The notes beneath the pieces are model-generated. The model saw only the letters and a list, made by a program, of their open reading frames with translations, had not been told where the DNA came from and did no database searches. From Pseudophaeomoniella oleicola (Eukaryota; Ascomycota; Eurotiomycetes; Phaeomoniellales; Phaeomoniellaceae), in NCBI GenBank assembly GCA_003868215.1, contig QWDQ01000044.1:124001-188000 (forward strand): DNA of 64,000 nt. The letters run 5' to 3'. Below are positions 42,542 through 55,641 of this stretch, in pieces (position 1 is the first letter of the stretch; each line of letters starts with the position of its first letter). Made by a program: the position numbers and the translations under genes.

Positions 42542-43486
42542 TGCGTTGGTCTCCGGAGTCCGTCTGACGCGGCGACCGGACCGACTTTGACACTCACTGC
42601 TTTTCCTTCCATCACAACATACCTACATGACATTGATGAGCAGATTTGCCTCTAGGCATCATGATTCTTGAGCTCAGCATTGGCTCTGGAATGCCCGTAC
42701 TGAGCATGTTTATATACACTACACCCTATCAGTGTTGTACTACGCGGTGGCTTTCTGTTGCATCCTTAGATGCGGTTAGAGTAGCCCATCGCCATTGTTG
42801 CAGCACAGTTTTCACTTCAGTGAAAAGGATTGAGTGCGATAGTGGAAGAGGAGAGCAAATCATATTCAGGCAGCCGAATTGATGTTGTAGTTACCGGACT
42901 TTCGGCGCTAATGATGTCCAATACGAGGCCGAAGGGCCGAAACAGGAAAGCATCAAGGAACATAGATCGATGTCAGCGTCGCCGAAGTGACGTGAGGCAA
43001 TAACGTTGAAATGAGCATTTTAGAGACGGCGGATAGCGTGCCAATCAATTGTAAATGAAAAAGGATTGATCGAAGGGGGTCTTTAAGAAGAGAAACACCG
43101 GAGCAACAAAATCCAGAAGTAACATGGTTCACAGTATGTGGGCTTGCTGGGAGAAGTTAGAACCCAATACTCTGCGATAGTTACCCTGTTCCTGCCTCCA
43201 CGTCGGTCAGCAGAAAAAAGACAAGGTTTTCTCACGTGTCAACTATATTAGATCCCAACCTGTGACATGAATAAAGTGACAAAGTCAAGAATCATTTCCC
43301 AATTGGCGAATATGATCAATCGAATACTGAAGTTGAAGTTTTCTGTGATATTGTATTGGCAAAGAGAGGACGTGCCGGACTAGAGATAAACATTGAGACA
43401 AGGATTCAGTAGGCGACGATGGTACCGAATGGGAAGGAAGCCGTCTAGACGCCTGGCCAATGTTGGCGTGGTAAAACAAGAATAAG

Positions 43487-43528
43487 AATGAAGTATGAAG
43501 AATGAAGTATGAAGAATGAAGTATGAAC
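43487..43528 (+). repeat. Tandem repeat, 3 x 14 bp
   Basis: Three head-to-tail copies of AATGAAGTATGAAG; the last differs in the final base only. Confidence 0.9.
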
Positions 43529-44444
43529 TATTAGATCCGGATCGCAGTATCCGATGTGCCCGTATGCAGTTCAGATCTGATGCACTTCGAGCGCTAACCC
43601 GAAGGTGGATGTTGCAGACGATCCGATCATTGTTCTATCGTGATGAAGTTATCAAGTGATTCTGTACGATCCGCCATGCGATGATGAGTTGGCAATACCT
43701 CGTCTTACTCGCATTTTGTACAACCCTCAACGAGGATCATCGTCAATATTACACCAGTAACACGAAATGCCCATCAACATTTCTTGAATTGGACATCTCA
43801 GCGAACAATTGGAAATCCATCATTCACACTTCACCATCTGCAACTAGATTTCCTGAACATGTGGACCACGTCCATGGCTAACACATATTAACTTAAAATT
43901 TGATCTGCAATCTTGTGAACTCTTTGGAGTTGTGACCTTTCAACAGCTTCGGCTACATGAGACAAGAGATGTGATGGGTTACACATGATCCTGTTCAAGA
44001 ACCATGGTCGACTCACCTCTCAGCCTCATTATCACATTCGGATGCCGATACTACAGAAGACCCCAAATAGGGCACCGGTCATCAGGTCATCAGCACAGAT
44101 ATTGCTGCCGTTGAGAGTCAATAGACGCCGGTACGAGTATTGTGTCACATTGGCTTCGAATATGCCACCCAAAAAAGTTTCTCGCTTTACGAGAAAGGTT
44201 TCCAAGCGAGCTCCATCAGCGCTTTCGCAAGATTGCAAACATATTCTCCGCGTTGTTACCTGGAGACGAAGCTATCAAATGAGGCTACAACACATGTTTT
44301 GACGAGGTGGCTTGACGCAAAAAAACTCTCCTTTGCATTCGCTTCCCACGGTATCCATGGTTGGGGAACCGCGTGTGGCGTCGAGCCCTGGGATATGCCG
44401 CATTGGTCATATCCGGAAGTATAGTGGCCACTCAACATAAAAGT

Positions 44445-44464
44445 ATCTCATCTCATCTCATCTC
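44445..44464 (+). repeat. ATCTC pentamer repeat, 4 copies
   Basis: Four exact ATCTC units in the region upstream of the Kex2-type precursor gene. Confidence 0.85.
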
Positions 44465-44822
44465 ACAAAAGGGCTGTTCAAGATCCAGCTATATTTGTCT
44501 CACTTATTGCATCAATTGCTAGTTTCTCGGTTTAAGGGTTCGTTCTGCGAGCAGACAAGTCAAGCGGCTCCAAGTGCTTCTGGCCACATCCGGTTCGTAT
44601 GTGACTCATCATGCCACCCAGTCTCTGCAACAATCCCTGGACTGCAGATGAACAGAACCCACGAAATCACCCATCGATCGTTGCTACCGAGTCGTCGGGT
44701 TTTTGATACATCAGATTGGCCATGGGGCTCCGCTTCCTAACAGGAACCTGGTCTGATCCCGCAAGTAGCCGTTCCCAGAGCAATGGTTCCTGGACATCGA
44801 GATCTCACGACCGCTGACCAGG

Positions 44823-44830
44823 TATATATA
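44823..44830 (+). promoter_or_regulatory. TATA box of the repeat-peptide precursor
   Basis: TATATATA about 155 bp before the ATG at 44985; the leader between them is CT-rich, as usual for well-expressed fungal genes. Confidence 0.55.
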
Positions 44831-44984
44831 TGGCCACTGTGTGACCTCGAAGACTCTTTTCATTCCTGTTATCTTTCTTTCCTCCATTGTCCTCATTTCA
44901 ATTCACATTCCAACTCCAGTCTTCCTACTCTGAGCATAGCTCCTCATTATACAGATTGCACGTCACGATAATCTCTCTACTACA

Positions 44985-45800
44985 ATGCATTTCAAGACAC
45001 TCAGCGGAGCCTCGGCTCTCATACTCCTGTTTTCTCATTCTATCGGAGCCCCAATCAAGAACTTCGAGCTCCAAGCCATACAACAAGATCTGGAAAGGCG
45101 TGTAGCCCACGTCCCAAAGAACCCCGAGTTGGAGGATCCAGAAGCCTCCTCTCCTGTCCACATCTCCAAACGCTCGAGCAGCGAAGCAGAGAAGCGTGAT
45201 CCGTGGGAACGTCTTGGAAAAGTATCCAGTGACGACAACGAACAGCCCTCTAAACGCACCGAACTCACCGAGCGTGATCCTTGGGAACGCCTCGATATAC
45301 CCCCACAGGATGAAGCAAGCGACCTCACCAAACGAACACCATGGGAGCATCTGAATGACACCGACGCTGACTCAACGTCAGCAGAAGCAAATCCTTCCAA
45401 ACGAAGTCCATGGGAACGCCTCTCCTCCGAAGACCCGTCAAACAGCCCCATCGCCCCCGCATCCCTCCCCAAACGAGCACCATGGGACCACCTCAACGGC
45501 GACGACGGCGACTCCGACTCAACCTCAGCACCAGCAGCAGAGAAACAAAAACGCACTCCAAACCCCTGGGAACGCCTCTCCAATTCCCCATCCAGCACCG
45601 ACACCCTCTCCAAACGCGCACCATGGGAACGCCTCTCCAAAACCCCACCCGCTGCCCCTATATCCAAACGCAACCCCGGGGAACATCTCTCCCAAACCCT
45701 GCCCCCACCCGCTGCCGCCGTTCCGAAATCCAAACGCGCTTCCTTATCCGCTCGCAATCCATGGGAACGTTTGGATTTGGTGGATACGGAGACCGAGTGA
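44985..45800 (+). CDS. Secreted Kex2-processed repeat protein (PWERL peptide precursor)
   Basis: Single exon, 271 aa. Residues 1-21 are a signal peptide (hydrophobic ALILLFSHS, cleavage near IGA). After a 40-residue pro-region there are ten Lys-Arg sites (62, 70, 90, 116, 139, 163, 189, 210, 228, 250, first residue given) and one Arg-Arg (38). Nine copies of a short core follow these sites: DPWERL (72 and 98), TPWEHL, SPWERL, APWDHL, NPWERL (193), APWERL, NPGEHL (230) and NPWERL (258). Each core is followed by a variable acidic or Ser/Pro-rich spacer of 10-20 residues. This is the KEP (Kex2-processed repeat protein) layout of fungal pheromones, repellents and dikaritin-type RiPP precursors. 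No Cys; the only aromatic residue of the core is Trp. No UstYa-like gene is nearby. Function unknown. Confidence 0.88.
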   Translation: MHFKTLSGASALILLFSHSIGAPIKNFELQAIQQDLERRVAHVPKNPELEDPEASSPVHISKRSSSEAEKRDPWERLGKVSSDDNEQPSKRTELTERDPWERLDIPPQDEASDLTKRTPWEHLNDTDADSTSAEANPSKRSPWERLSSEDPSNSPIAPASLPKRAPWDHLNGDDGDSDSTSAPAAEKQKRTPNPWERLSNSPSSTDTLSKRAPWERLSKTPPAAPISKRNPGEHLSQTLPPPAAAVPKSKRASLSARNPWERLDLVDTETE

Positions 45801-46171
45801 TTCAGCGGCTGCTGAGGAATTATGACTTGTTGATTTCAAAAATGGGATGGGATACTTGCTGATGAGGCAAGGAAAGGAAGAAGGAGAAGGGAATAGAAGA
45901 GTAGTGGAGGACATGTCAGGAGGGAGTAGGTATTTAGTTAGTTAGAAATTTGTATTCGTTAGACAACAACGACAACAAACACCCAGACTCAATCAATGCC
46001 ATCCATCCAATCGTTTGATTTATTTTGCGCATATCTGATTCTATTCCATCGTTATTCCTTCTCCTTTTTTTCCAGACTCAGTCCGACTCCTAAATGGATT
46101 AGATAGATCGGATTAGATAAGGTAGGTAAGGTAGACAAGACTAATAAAAACGGAACGCGATGTGTGTAACT

Positions 46172-46206
<35 letters not shown>

Positions 46207-46505
46207 TTGGAGATGGCATATGATTATTATCCTTATCTGAGGGTTATTTTTGGGTTTCCCTTTTTGTTTCCCTTCCTCCTTCCTCCGTCCTACAGGAAGG
46301 AGAATATGAGAAAGCAGAATGAAGCGGAATGGAGCGACAAATTCAGGACGCACAAGAAGTGAATACAGCCATTACCCTTGTCTCCCAATGCAACGTTGGT
46401 GATCTCAATCCGTATCATGAACACCAACTCAATACACCGAGAAGGAAAGTCGTACTTCATTCGTAATTCTAGAAAAGAATATGAACGTTTTCCAAACAGC
46501 GTCAA
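45801..46505. other. 3' flanks, TG microsatellite, no gene seen
   Basis: Convergent end region of the KEP gene and SNF1; contains T-rich and GGTAG-type stretches and the (TG)n repeat. Confidence 0.5.
46174..46202 (+). repeat. (TG)n microsatellite
   Basis: About 14.5 uninterrupted TG units. Confidence 0.95.
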
Positions 46506-49454
<2,949 letters not shown>

Positions 49455-50385
49455 CGTGGGCAATTGATGGATGCTTCGGTAGAGCTCGCGATGACTGAGA
49501 CGACGAGGAAGGAAGGTGACAGGATCAGGGTTGAGTGCACTCAAGGCCGCTTGTGCTTTTGTCCGAAGTGGTTCTACACAAATGCGTAGAATGTTGAGAG
49601 CAACGTGCTCACAAGGAGCGGGGGTGATCGCAGGAGATCATGCGACAAAGACGACCTCCTCGCGCAGTAGCTTTCGAATATCTTGTTATCTGAGACTGAG
49701 ATGATTTCAAGAAGCTGTCATACTACATGCGACCACTAAGTTGATAGCCAACGACCTAGATGCGAACTCTCGCGGGAATGTTGAACCTTCGAGGAAGCTG
49801 CTGGTTGTATGAGAGATTCTGGGGTGAAGAGCGGACAATGTTAACGGAAGATGGGGCAGCTATTGGCCTTAACCGTAATTTGTCGCTACCGCCCACTTAC
49901 GCTTCTGCCCGCATTTTCACGCCCACTTGTTCGTCCCTTGTTCTTAATTCTTTGCCTCCAGCGAGCCAGGTCCGCTTGAAGCTTCTCTTCCCCGCCATTA
50001 ATAATTATCATCATCGCACAGCAAAAAGCCGCACTCGAGGAGATGGCTAGATATCGAACTGCACTATGCTGTACATTACAAAGTCCTCAGATAATCATAA
50101 TATTCATGTCAATTCAACAGACAGTAGTGGCTCATGCGGTAAGTCCAATATGATCGCAATCTCCCCCACAACCATGTTGGCATGATTCCTTTTATGAATC
50201 CTCAAGCCTTTATGTTGCAGTTCACAAGGTAGGGTGTCACATATCTCATATTGATATACCCTCAATGACCTGCCAGTAAAGTAGCTGGCATTGCTTTTCT
50301 ATTGTACACATTCAGTCACGGTTCATTCGTGGATCTCATTTCCATGTTCCCCGACCACTCCTTTTTCAAATATCCCGCAGATCTT
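49455..50385. other. SNF1 promoter and leader, no gene seen
   Basis: Upstream of SNF1 (reverse) and 3' of the small hydrophilic gene (reverse). The forward frame 49760-50050 has no domain. The unusual 90-nt in-frame extension before the SNF1 ATG lacks an ATG. Confidence 0.5.
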
Positions 50386-50886
50386 TTAGGTTCCCACGAC
50401 GTCGTCGTCATTGTCACCACCACGCTCATTCCTTAGCCTTCGGCTCACGTCCTCAGGGCCTTCACCAGGTGCGCCCTGATCAAAATCACCAGCTTTGGTC
50501 GTTTTGCCAGTCCCTCGCTGAATGTCGCCACCTTCCTCAATAGGAATCTCTCGGTTGTCACCAGCCCCGGAAACCTTGGAGCCGTATTCCGCGGTACTTC
50601 CAGGGAATTTCTGGGTCACGCTTTGGTCAATGCCAGACTCAGCAGCTGCGGAGAAGATGTCAGTCTCTGCTGGGACATGGGACATAGGCATCAACAGAGG
50701 ACGAGAGAAGAGCTCCTCGACCTGCCAATGATGATCCGAAGGCAACTTACTGGAATCACTTGCACCGTGGCCATAGTTTGCCCGTGGGTTGGCGTCATGA
50801 CCAGTCTTTGCGGAGTAAGAGTTGAGGTCTTTTTCTGCCTGAGCAGCAATGTCAAGAGGGTTTTGACCTTCGTATTCTTGCGACAT
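50386..50886 (-). CDS. Small hydrophilic conserved fungal protein
   Basis: Preferred model has two exons, 50751-50886 and 50386-50645, giving 131 aa, across a 105-nt intron (GTAAGT donor, GACTGAC branch region, TCCGCAG acceptor). The intron is a multiple of three and open, so the unspliced frame would encode 166 aa with a 35-residue hydrophobic insert. The protein is Gly/Asp/Glu-rich, disordered and without Cys or Trp in the spliced form (MSQEYEGQNPLDIAAQAEKD, SVTQKFPGSTAEYGSKVSG, GDNREIPIEEGGDI, ending in an acidic GGDNDDDVVG). It looks like an LEA/hydrophilin-type or stress-responsive family found in many Pezizomycotina; a STRE (CCCCT) lies 140 bp upstream. Function unknown. Confidence 0.75.
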   Translation of the reverse strand: MSQEYEGQNPLDIAAQAEKDLNSYSAKTGHDANPRANYGHGASDSSKLPSDHHWQVEELFSRPLLMPMSHVPAETDIFSAAAESGIDQSVTQKFPGSTAEYGSKVSGAGDNREIPIEEGGDIQRGTGKTTKAGDFDQGAPGEGPEDVSRRLRNERGGDNDDDVVGT

Positions 50887-51704
50887 GTTGGATTGTAAGG
50901 AGTTTTGTGATATCGCGGTGATGACTTTACTTCGTTTACTTCCAAGCTGGTGTTTCTTGCAGTTTGATATAAGTAATATGGAAGAGGAAGAAGATTCGAA
51001 AAATATATAAGCAGGAGATGAGACCCCTTTGTGTGAGCAGTGCTGTCCCTGACGCTACTATGAGCGATGATGGAAGAACCTATGACGTGAATTTATTGAT
51101 GTCATTCTCGTGTGCTTCATATCATCCAATTACATATGTTCTCCACAGATCTTTACAGTGACCAAATATTTTCGCACAGGCGAAGCATAATTTCACAGTA
51201 TCTCGAACTCGGGATTAAGTCTGATAATACTAGAGTTTGCTTGAATCTAAATGTTGACTCTGTGTCTGGAAAGTTATCTAAAATATCTCGGACCTCAATC
51301 GTAGTGGAGGTTACTCATTTTCGCAGGCGCTTTCCTTGATGCCAAGATTTGCAGGTTCTATTGGCCCCTGATCCATTATCCCCGAACTGGGCAATATTGG
51401 GCCTGGCCTTGATGAGAGATAAATGTCATGCACGATGTGTTGGGACATTATTCCATGGCTCGTATCATTTCAGGAACTATGAAGTCTTTGAGTAAGCTAT
51501 GCTTGTGTGTTCGAACACCCCATAGGAGAAGCGAGACAAATTGTGAGCAACTAGGCAGCAACATCAGATGGTGAGGATATATTGTGAACAGTTGTCCCGC
51601 GTGAAAGCATGAACCGTGGCGAACACTAGACTGATAGGATCCCGCTATTCAGAATGGATAGCAGGTTTTCCCTAGCGCTTAGCAATACATGGCAGGTGTC
51701 ATGC
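50887..51704. other. Intergenic, no gene seen
   Basis: Promoter of the small hydrophilic gene, with a TATATAT-like run and a STRE, then 3' flank of the DUF3455 gene. Confidence 0.5.
51023..51027 (-). promoter_or_regulatory. STRE-like element (AGGGG on reverse strand)
   Basis: CCCCT on the forward strand, 137 bp upstream of the small hydrophilic gene start. Stress-response elements of this form are bound by Msn2/4-type factors; a single 5-bp match is weak. Confidence 0.25.
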
Positions 51705-52443
51705 TCAGCGGTAGAACCAGAATTCAGCAGCGAAGGGGACGGCGATGTCGCTATCTTCCCCTGCGCAATCTCGAGGTGATTGCCCTCCAGATGTTTCGAC
51801 CATATAAATGCTCAGGTCATCTGTGGCGTCCCCGAAAGTCCATGCATAATCGTATTCGAGAAGAGGAGCTTCCACAGTCTCAGATACGAAAGCTCTGAGC
51901 TGATTGCCAGTAGAAATGCCATTCAAAGGACCTGTAAGGTCATGGTAATCCTGAGTAACACCATCGCTAGACGCCATATGACCAATGCAGATCAGCGTAG
52001 AATTATATTGACCCGAATAATCGTAGTTTCCGAAAGCTTCGACTAGGATATGTAGGTTTCCGACCTCATGCAGGTATTGAACCAGCGGTGCCACGTCATA
52101 AAGCTCGGCCTGTTGGGATGTGAAGTTCGGTATGGTGCTTGATGTGGCTTGTTGACATCCGTAGGAAATGGTTCCACGGCCAATAGCTACAGCAACCAAT
52201 GTACGGCTACCAGGGAATGGAAGCAGAGATGATCCTGCTGTAAGTGTTAGCGGAATCAGCCATGTGTGCCGTAAACATACTGCCAGTAATGGGAACAGTC
52301 CACCCAGATTGAGAAATAGGTGGAACAGTATCGAAATCATCGCGGCGTTCATATTTGCGAGTTGCAAGAGCATGCGTGAATAACATAATCAAGCAGAGGA
52401 CAGTAAGAGCGCTGTATGTACTCAGCCTCGTTGTATGGGCCAT
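51705..52443 (-). CDS. Secreted DUF3455 protein
   Basis: Two exons, 52281-52443 and 51705-52237, 231 aa, joined in phase 1 over a 43-nt intron with a GCTAACACTTACAG end. An N-terminal signal peptide (YSALTVLCLIMLFTHALA) is followed by a dibasic-rich pro-segment (RKYERRDD). The mature domain has the DUF3455 features: LVAVAIGRGTISYGC, a YDVAPLVQYL segment, and a C-terminal MVETSGGQSPRDC...VPFAAEFWFY, matching the family's AGG..P..C and YAAEYWFY ends. Secreted or wall-associated; activity not known. Two Cys could form one disulfide. Confidence 0.85.
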
Positions 52444-53102
52444 CGAGGTTGCAGTTGAAGAAGGTAAGTGGAAAGAGACAAGAGAATTATGACTGAGAGC
52501 AAGAGCAGTACTTGAGGCCGCAGCGAGTGACTTGAAAAACAGAGGGAATGGCTGAATGATTGTTTGAGAAGTGATGAGCCGATTGAAAGACGAGAATTTG
52601 GTATAAAGCAGAAGAAACGAAACGAGACATCGACTTGTGTGACATATCTTGGAGACTGGCGGGATTGGTACATCTGCCAGTCCCATGGCATCAGCGTCCT
52701 CGTGAGTAGAACATCAGAAAGCATGGAAGTGCAGGGAAAGTATTTTAGATTTTGAATCTGCTAAGACTTAGGAGACGTTGGCAAGACAGAACAATACGAA
52801 ACTGATGTACCTTAGTCACTACACCCACTTTTGCAAGAGTTGTAACAAGTATTGAAAGGAGTGGTATTGATTGATTGATATCCCTTTGTTGGTTTTCCCC
52901 CAACAGCAGAGATTTGTTTTTGTACAATGTCGTTGACCAAGACGGTCATTCCTGAAATGCTGATACACAGGATATACCCAAAATTCAAACCCAGCGCCAT
53001 GCTAATTCCAACGAAATTGTTGCTAAAACAGGATCTGCAGCGCAACCAGTAACTCCAAGATATGGAGCCATCTTTAGTGCCAGCTAGAAGTAGAAATGTC
53101 CC
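52444..53102. other. Intergenic, no gene seen
   Basis: Promoter of the DUF3455 gene and 3' flank of the PRELI-domain gene, both reverse-strand. The frame at 52812-53045 (reverse) lacks a domain. Confidence 0.5.
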
Positions 53103-53837
53103 TTAGGCCGGGACAAGACCTGCATCTCGGTCTCTTCGCATACCGTCGAGAGCAGCGACGATGCCACCACTCCTCAACCTGTCCAGGACCATATTCATAC
53201 CATTTCTCCCGTTGACCACGGCGTCTTTAGTACGTCTAACACCGATCATCTCGATAGTTCTTTGAATACCGTTGGCTGACCAAGACGCAAAGAAGCCTTT
53301 AGGGGCTTCGACTTCACCGTCAGCTACTGCTTTTTTAATCTTCCCGTGTCCCAATCTGGACACAAATGTAACAACAGTACTGCAGGAAGTCCATTCATCG
53401 TCACGTTTCTTCTGCTCAACTTCTTCACCAAAAGGGCCCAGCTGAGTGGTATAGCTTGTATCGGATGGCGCTTTTCTGCGAAACGTTTGGCTTTCAATGA
53501 CGCTTAAGATCCCTGTCCATTCCATGTTCCTCGATTCGGTCTTCATCCATCCCTCTTTTACGTCTACGACGCTTTTCTCGACAACGAAGCTTTGACTTGC
53601 GCCGCCGGGTCCGGCCAGGCCTTTGGGTAGGATTTTGAGCATCGCTGAGGGTACCTTCGACTTCTTCAAGACCAATCGTGTTGTATAGAGACGATTTGTT
53701 TCTGGATCGACATATCGATCGATCACGTCAGTGCTGAGGACGTGCTTGGAATAAGGATTCGGATAACGGAGAAAGTAAGCTAAGGTGACGGTTGGGAAAG
53801 AGTAATCGTAGGAGAAAGAGCTTTCGAAGAACTTCAT
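53103..53837 (-). CDS. PRELI/MSF1-domain lipid-transfer protein (Ups family-like)
   Basis: Single exon, 244 aa. The start MKFFESSFSYDYSFPTVTLAYFLRYPNPYSKHVLSTDVIDR is the family N-terminus (F.H....YPW..V..A...KYPNP...HV...D...R in canonical members). The second block is TRLVLKKSKVPSAML and the middle VVEKSVVDVKEGWMKTESRNMEWTGILSVIE, the conserved MSF1 core. In yeast Ups1/Ups2 shuttle phosphatidic acid or phosphatidylserine between mitochondrial membranes together with Mdm35. Which of the Ups paralogues this is cannot be said; the basic C-terminal half resembles Ups3/Slowmo-type members. Confidence 0.85.
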   Translation of the reverse strand: MKFFESSFSYDYSFPTVTLAYFLRYPNPYSKHVLSTDVIDRYVDPETNRLYTTRLVLKKSKVPSAMLKILPKGLAGPGGASQSFVVEKSVVDVKEGWMKTESRNMEWTGILSVIESQTFRRKAPSDTSYTTQLGPFGEEVEQKKRDDEWTSCSTVVTFVSRLGHGKIKKAVADGEVEAPKGFFASWSANGIQRTIEMIGVRRTKDAVVNGRNGMNMVLDRLRSGGIVAALDGMRRDRDAGLVPA

Positions 53838-54271
53838 GTTGTTACATCAAGGGTGATGGTGATGATGATGATGATGAATACAGAGTGATTAAAGGAAATG
53901 GTAGTTGACGAAGAGGATGAGTTGGCAATGCGATGGGTAATCCCTTTGATGGGAGCTTTCGGGAGTGATATAAGAGAAAGTTCTTGGGGCGATTCAGTTG
54001 GGTCTAAGCTTCTTTGGTAATGCGGGGTATTAGTGCAGGGTTCAAGCAAAATGATTGTGAACCGTCGCTGTGACTGTGATGTGCACCGCCAATCATTTGT
54101 CCCGCATTGATTAAAGTCATACTGTAAAAGTAGATTGCGAGTTGTGACTCGACTTTGGAAAAGGATTAATAAGTAGCCACCGAACTCCTGAGAGACAACA
54201 GGGTTGCTCCTATCACTGGTAGTCTCATAACGCTTTCAAAACCTCTGACTTGAGAGGATTTGCACTGCACC
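53838..54271. other. Divergent promoter region with GAT repeat
   Basis: Shared by the PRELI gene (reverse) and tryptophanyl-tRNA synthetase (forward). Holds a GAT microsatellite (53861-53876) and TGACTCG (54145-54151), one base away from a Gcn4/CpcA general-control site, 121 bp before the synthetase ATG. Confidence 0.5.
53861..53876 (+). repeat. GAT trinucleotide repeat
   Basis: Five tandem GAT units in the 5' leader of the PRELI-domain gene. Confidence 0.7.
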
Positions 54272-55641
54272 ATGGCAGACGAACCTGGGCAACCCCCCGC
54301 TCTCACAACCTTGTCGTTGTCAGAACAAGCCCCAGCTTCGCAAGCGGTCGAACAATTGATCACCCCTTTTGAAGTCTCTGGAGGTGTTGATGAGTCTGGG
54401 AAGCTGTTGCCCGTCAATTATGACAAACTTATCCAACAATTTGGTGCAACGCCAATTTCAAAAGAGCTTCTAGAACGGTTCGAGAGAGTCACTGGTCGCA
54501 AACCCCACCGGTTTATGCGCAGAAGTATTGTCTTCAGCCACAGAGATCTGAACGCCATATTGGACCGGTATGAGAAAGGTCAACCTTTCTTCTTGTATAC
54601 AGGACGAGGCCCCAGCAGCGATAGCATGCATGTTGGCCATACAGTCCCATTCGAATTTACAAAGTATGTCCTCAGGCCTGACCCCCTCAAGCCAGCGTCT
54701 CTTGCTAACCCCTGCGCGTGTATAGATGGCTTCAAGATGTTTTCGACTGTCCCCTCGTGATCATGTTGACAGACGATGAGAAGTTCATGCATAGTGGACG
54801 CATCACTGTCGCTGACGCAAAATCCTACACATCCGCGAATGCGAAGGACATCATTGCCGTCGGCTTTGATCCAAACAAAACCTTTATCTTTTCTGATTTC
54901 GACTATGTGGGTGGTGCATTCTATGAGAATGTTTGCCAGATGGCCAAGCGGATCACCATCAACAGCGTCAAGGCAACATTTGGCTTTAACGATTCAAACA
55001 ACGTGGGCGAATTCCATTTCTGCGCTACTCAATCCGCCGCTTCGTTCGCAACTTCATTTCCTCATATATTTGGCGCGGACCCTCTCAAATCGCGTAGCAT
55101 TCCATGTCTGATCCCCTGCGCCATCGATCAAGATCCTTACTTCCGCCAATGTCGTGAACATGCTGAGAAGATGAAGTACAAAAAACCGTCATTGATCCAC
55201 GCCATATTTCTGCCTGCCCTTCAAGGTCCGGGTTCCAAAATGTCTGCCTCTGTCGATTCAAGCGCAGTATTCATGTCTGACACGCCAAATCAAATCAAGA
55301 ATAAGATCAATAAATATGCCTTTTCCGGCGGTCAGGACACAGCCGAACTCCAACGCCAACTCGGTGGCCGAACCAAGGATGACGTGTCATTCCAGTATCT
55401 AACATTCTTCATGGAAGACGATGAGAAGCTGGAGCAGATACGGCAGGACTATGAGACGGGGAAGCTGTTGACAGGAGAATTGAAGAAGATCTGCATCCAG
55501 CTGCTGCAAGAATATGTCAAGGGCTTCCAGGAGAGGAGAGCACAGGTCACGGAAGAGACCAGAATAGAATTCATGTCTCGGCGACCTCTAAAGTGGGTAG
55601 GAAACCCCAATCCAATCAAGCCGGAAGAAAAGAAGAAGTAA
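54272..55641 (+). CDS. WRS1: Cytosolic tryptophanyl-tRNA synthetase
   Basis: Two exons, 54272-54663 and 54726-55641, 435 aa, the yeast length (432 aa). Class Ic synthetase: HVGH signature at residues 120-123 in SMHVGHTVPFEF, a tRNA/Trp-pocket FGFNDSNNVGE region, and the KMSKS-like loop GSKMSAS in exon 2. The eukaryotic N-terminal extension is present (VNYDKLIQQFGATPIS...). The enzyme charges tRNA-Trp with tryptophan in the cytosol. The intron lies just after the HVGH helix and splits a Lys codon. A mitochondrial leader is absent, so the mitochondrial form is presumably encoded elsewhere. Confidence 0.97.

Larger units (their letters stand above)
42437..44984. other. Gene-poor region, 2.5 kb
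   Basis: No coding region I can support on either strand; frames such as 43985-44302 and 44140-44424 overlap and lack domains. Contains a 14-bp tandem repeat (43487-43528), an ATCTC repeat (44445-44464) and the promoter of the Kex2-type precursor gene at its right end. Could harbour promoter elements or a non-coding transcript, but I see no direct sign. Confidence 0.5.

Noticed and set aside
43985-44424. Overlapping forward frames in the gene-poor region
   Set aside because: No domain, mutually overlapping, no promoter features or splice structure.
45035-45757. Reverse-strand 240-codon frame over the Kex2-type precursor
   Set aside because: It is the antisense of the KR/PWERL repeats; the forward frame has a signal peptide and regular processing sites.
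44985-45800. Dikaritin/ustiloxin-type RiPP or mating-pheromone precursor
   Set aside because: Cores lack the Tyr/Phe and Cys patterns of those families, and no UstYa-type enzyme gene is in view. A related but different class cannot be excluded.
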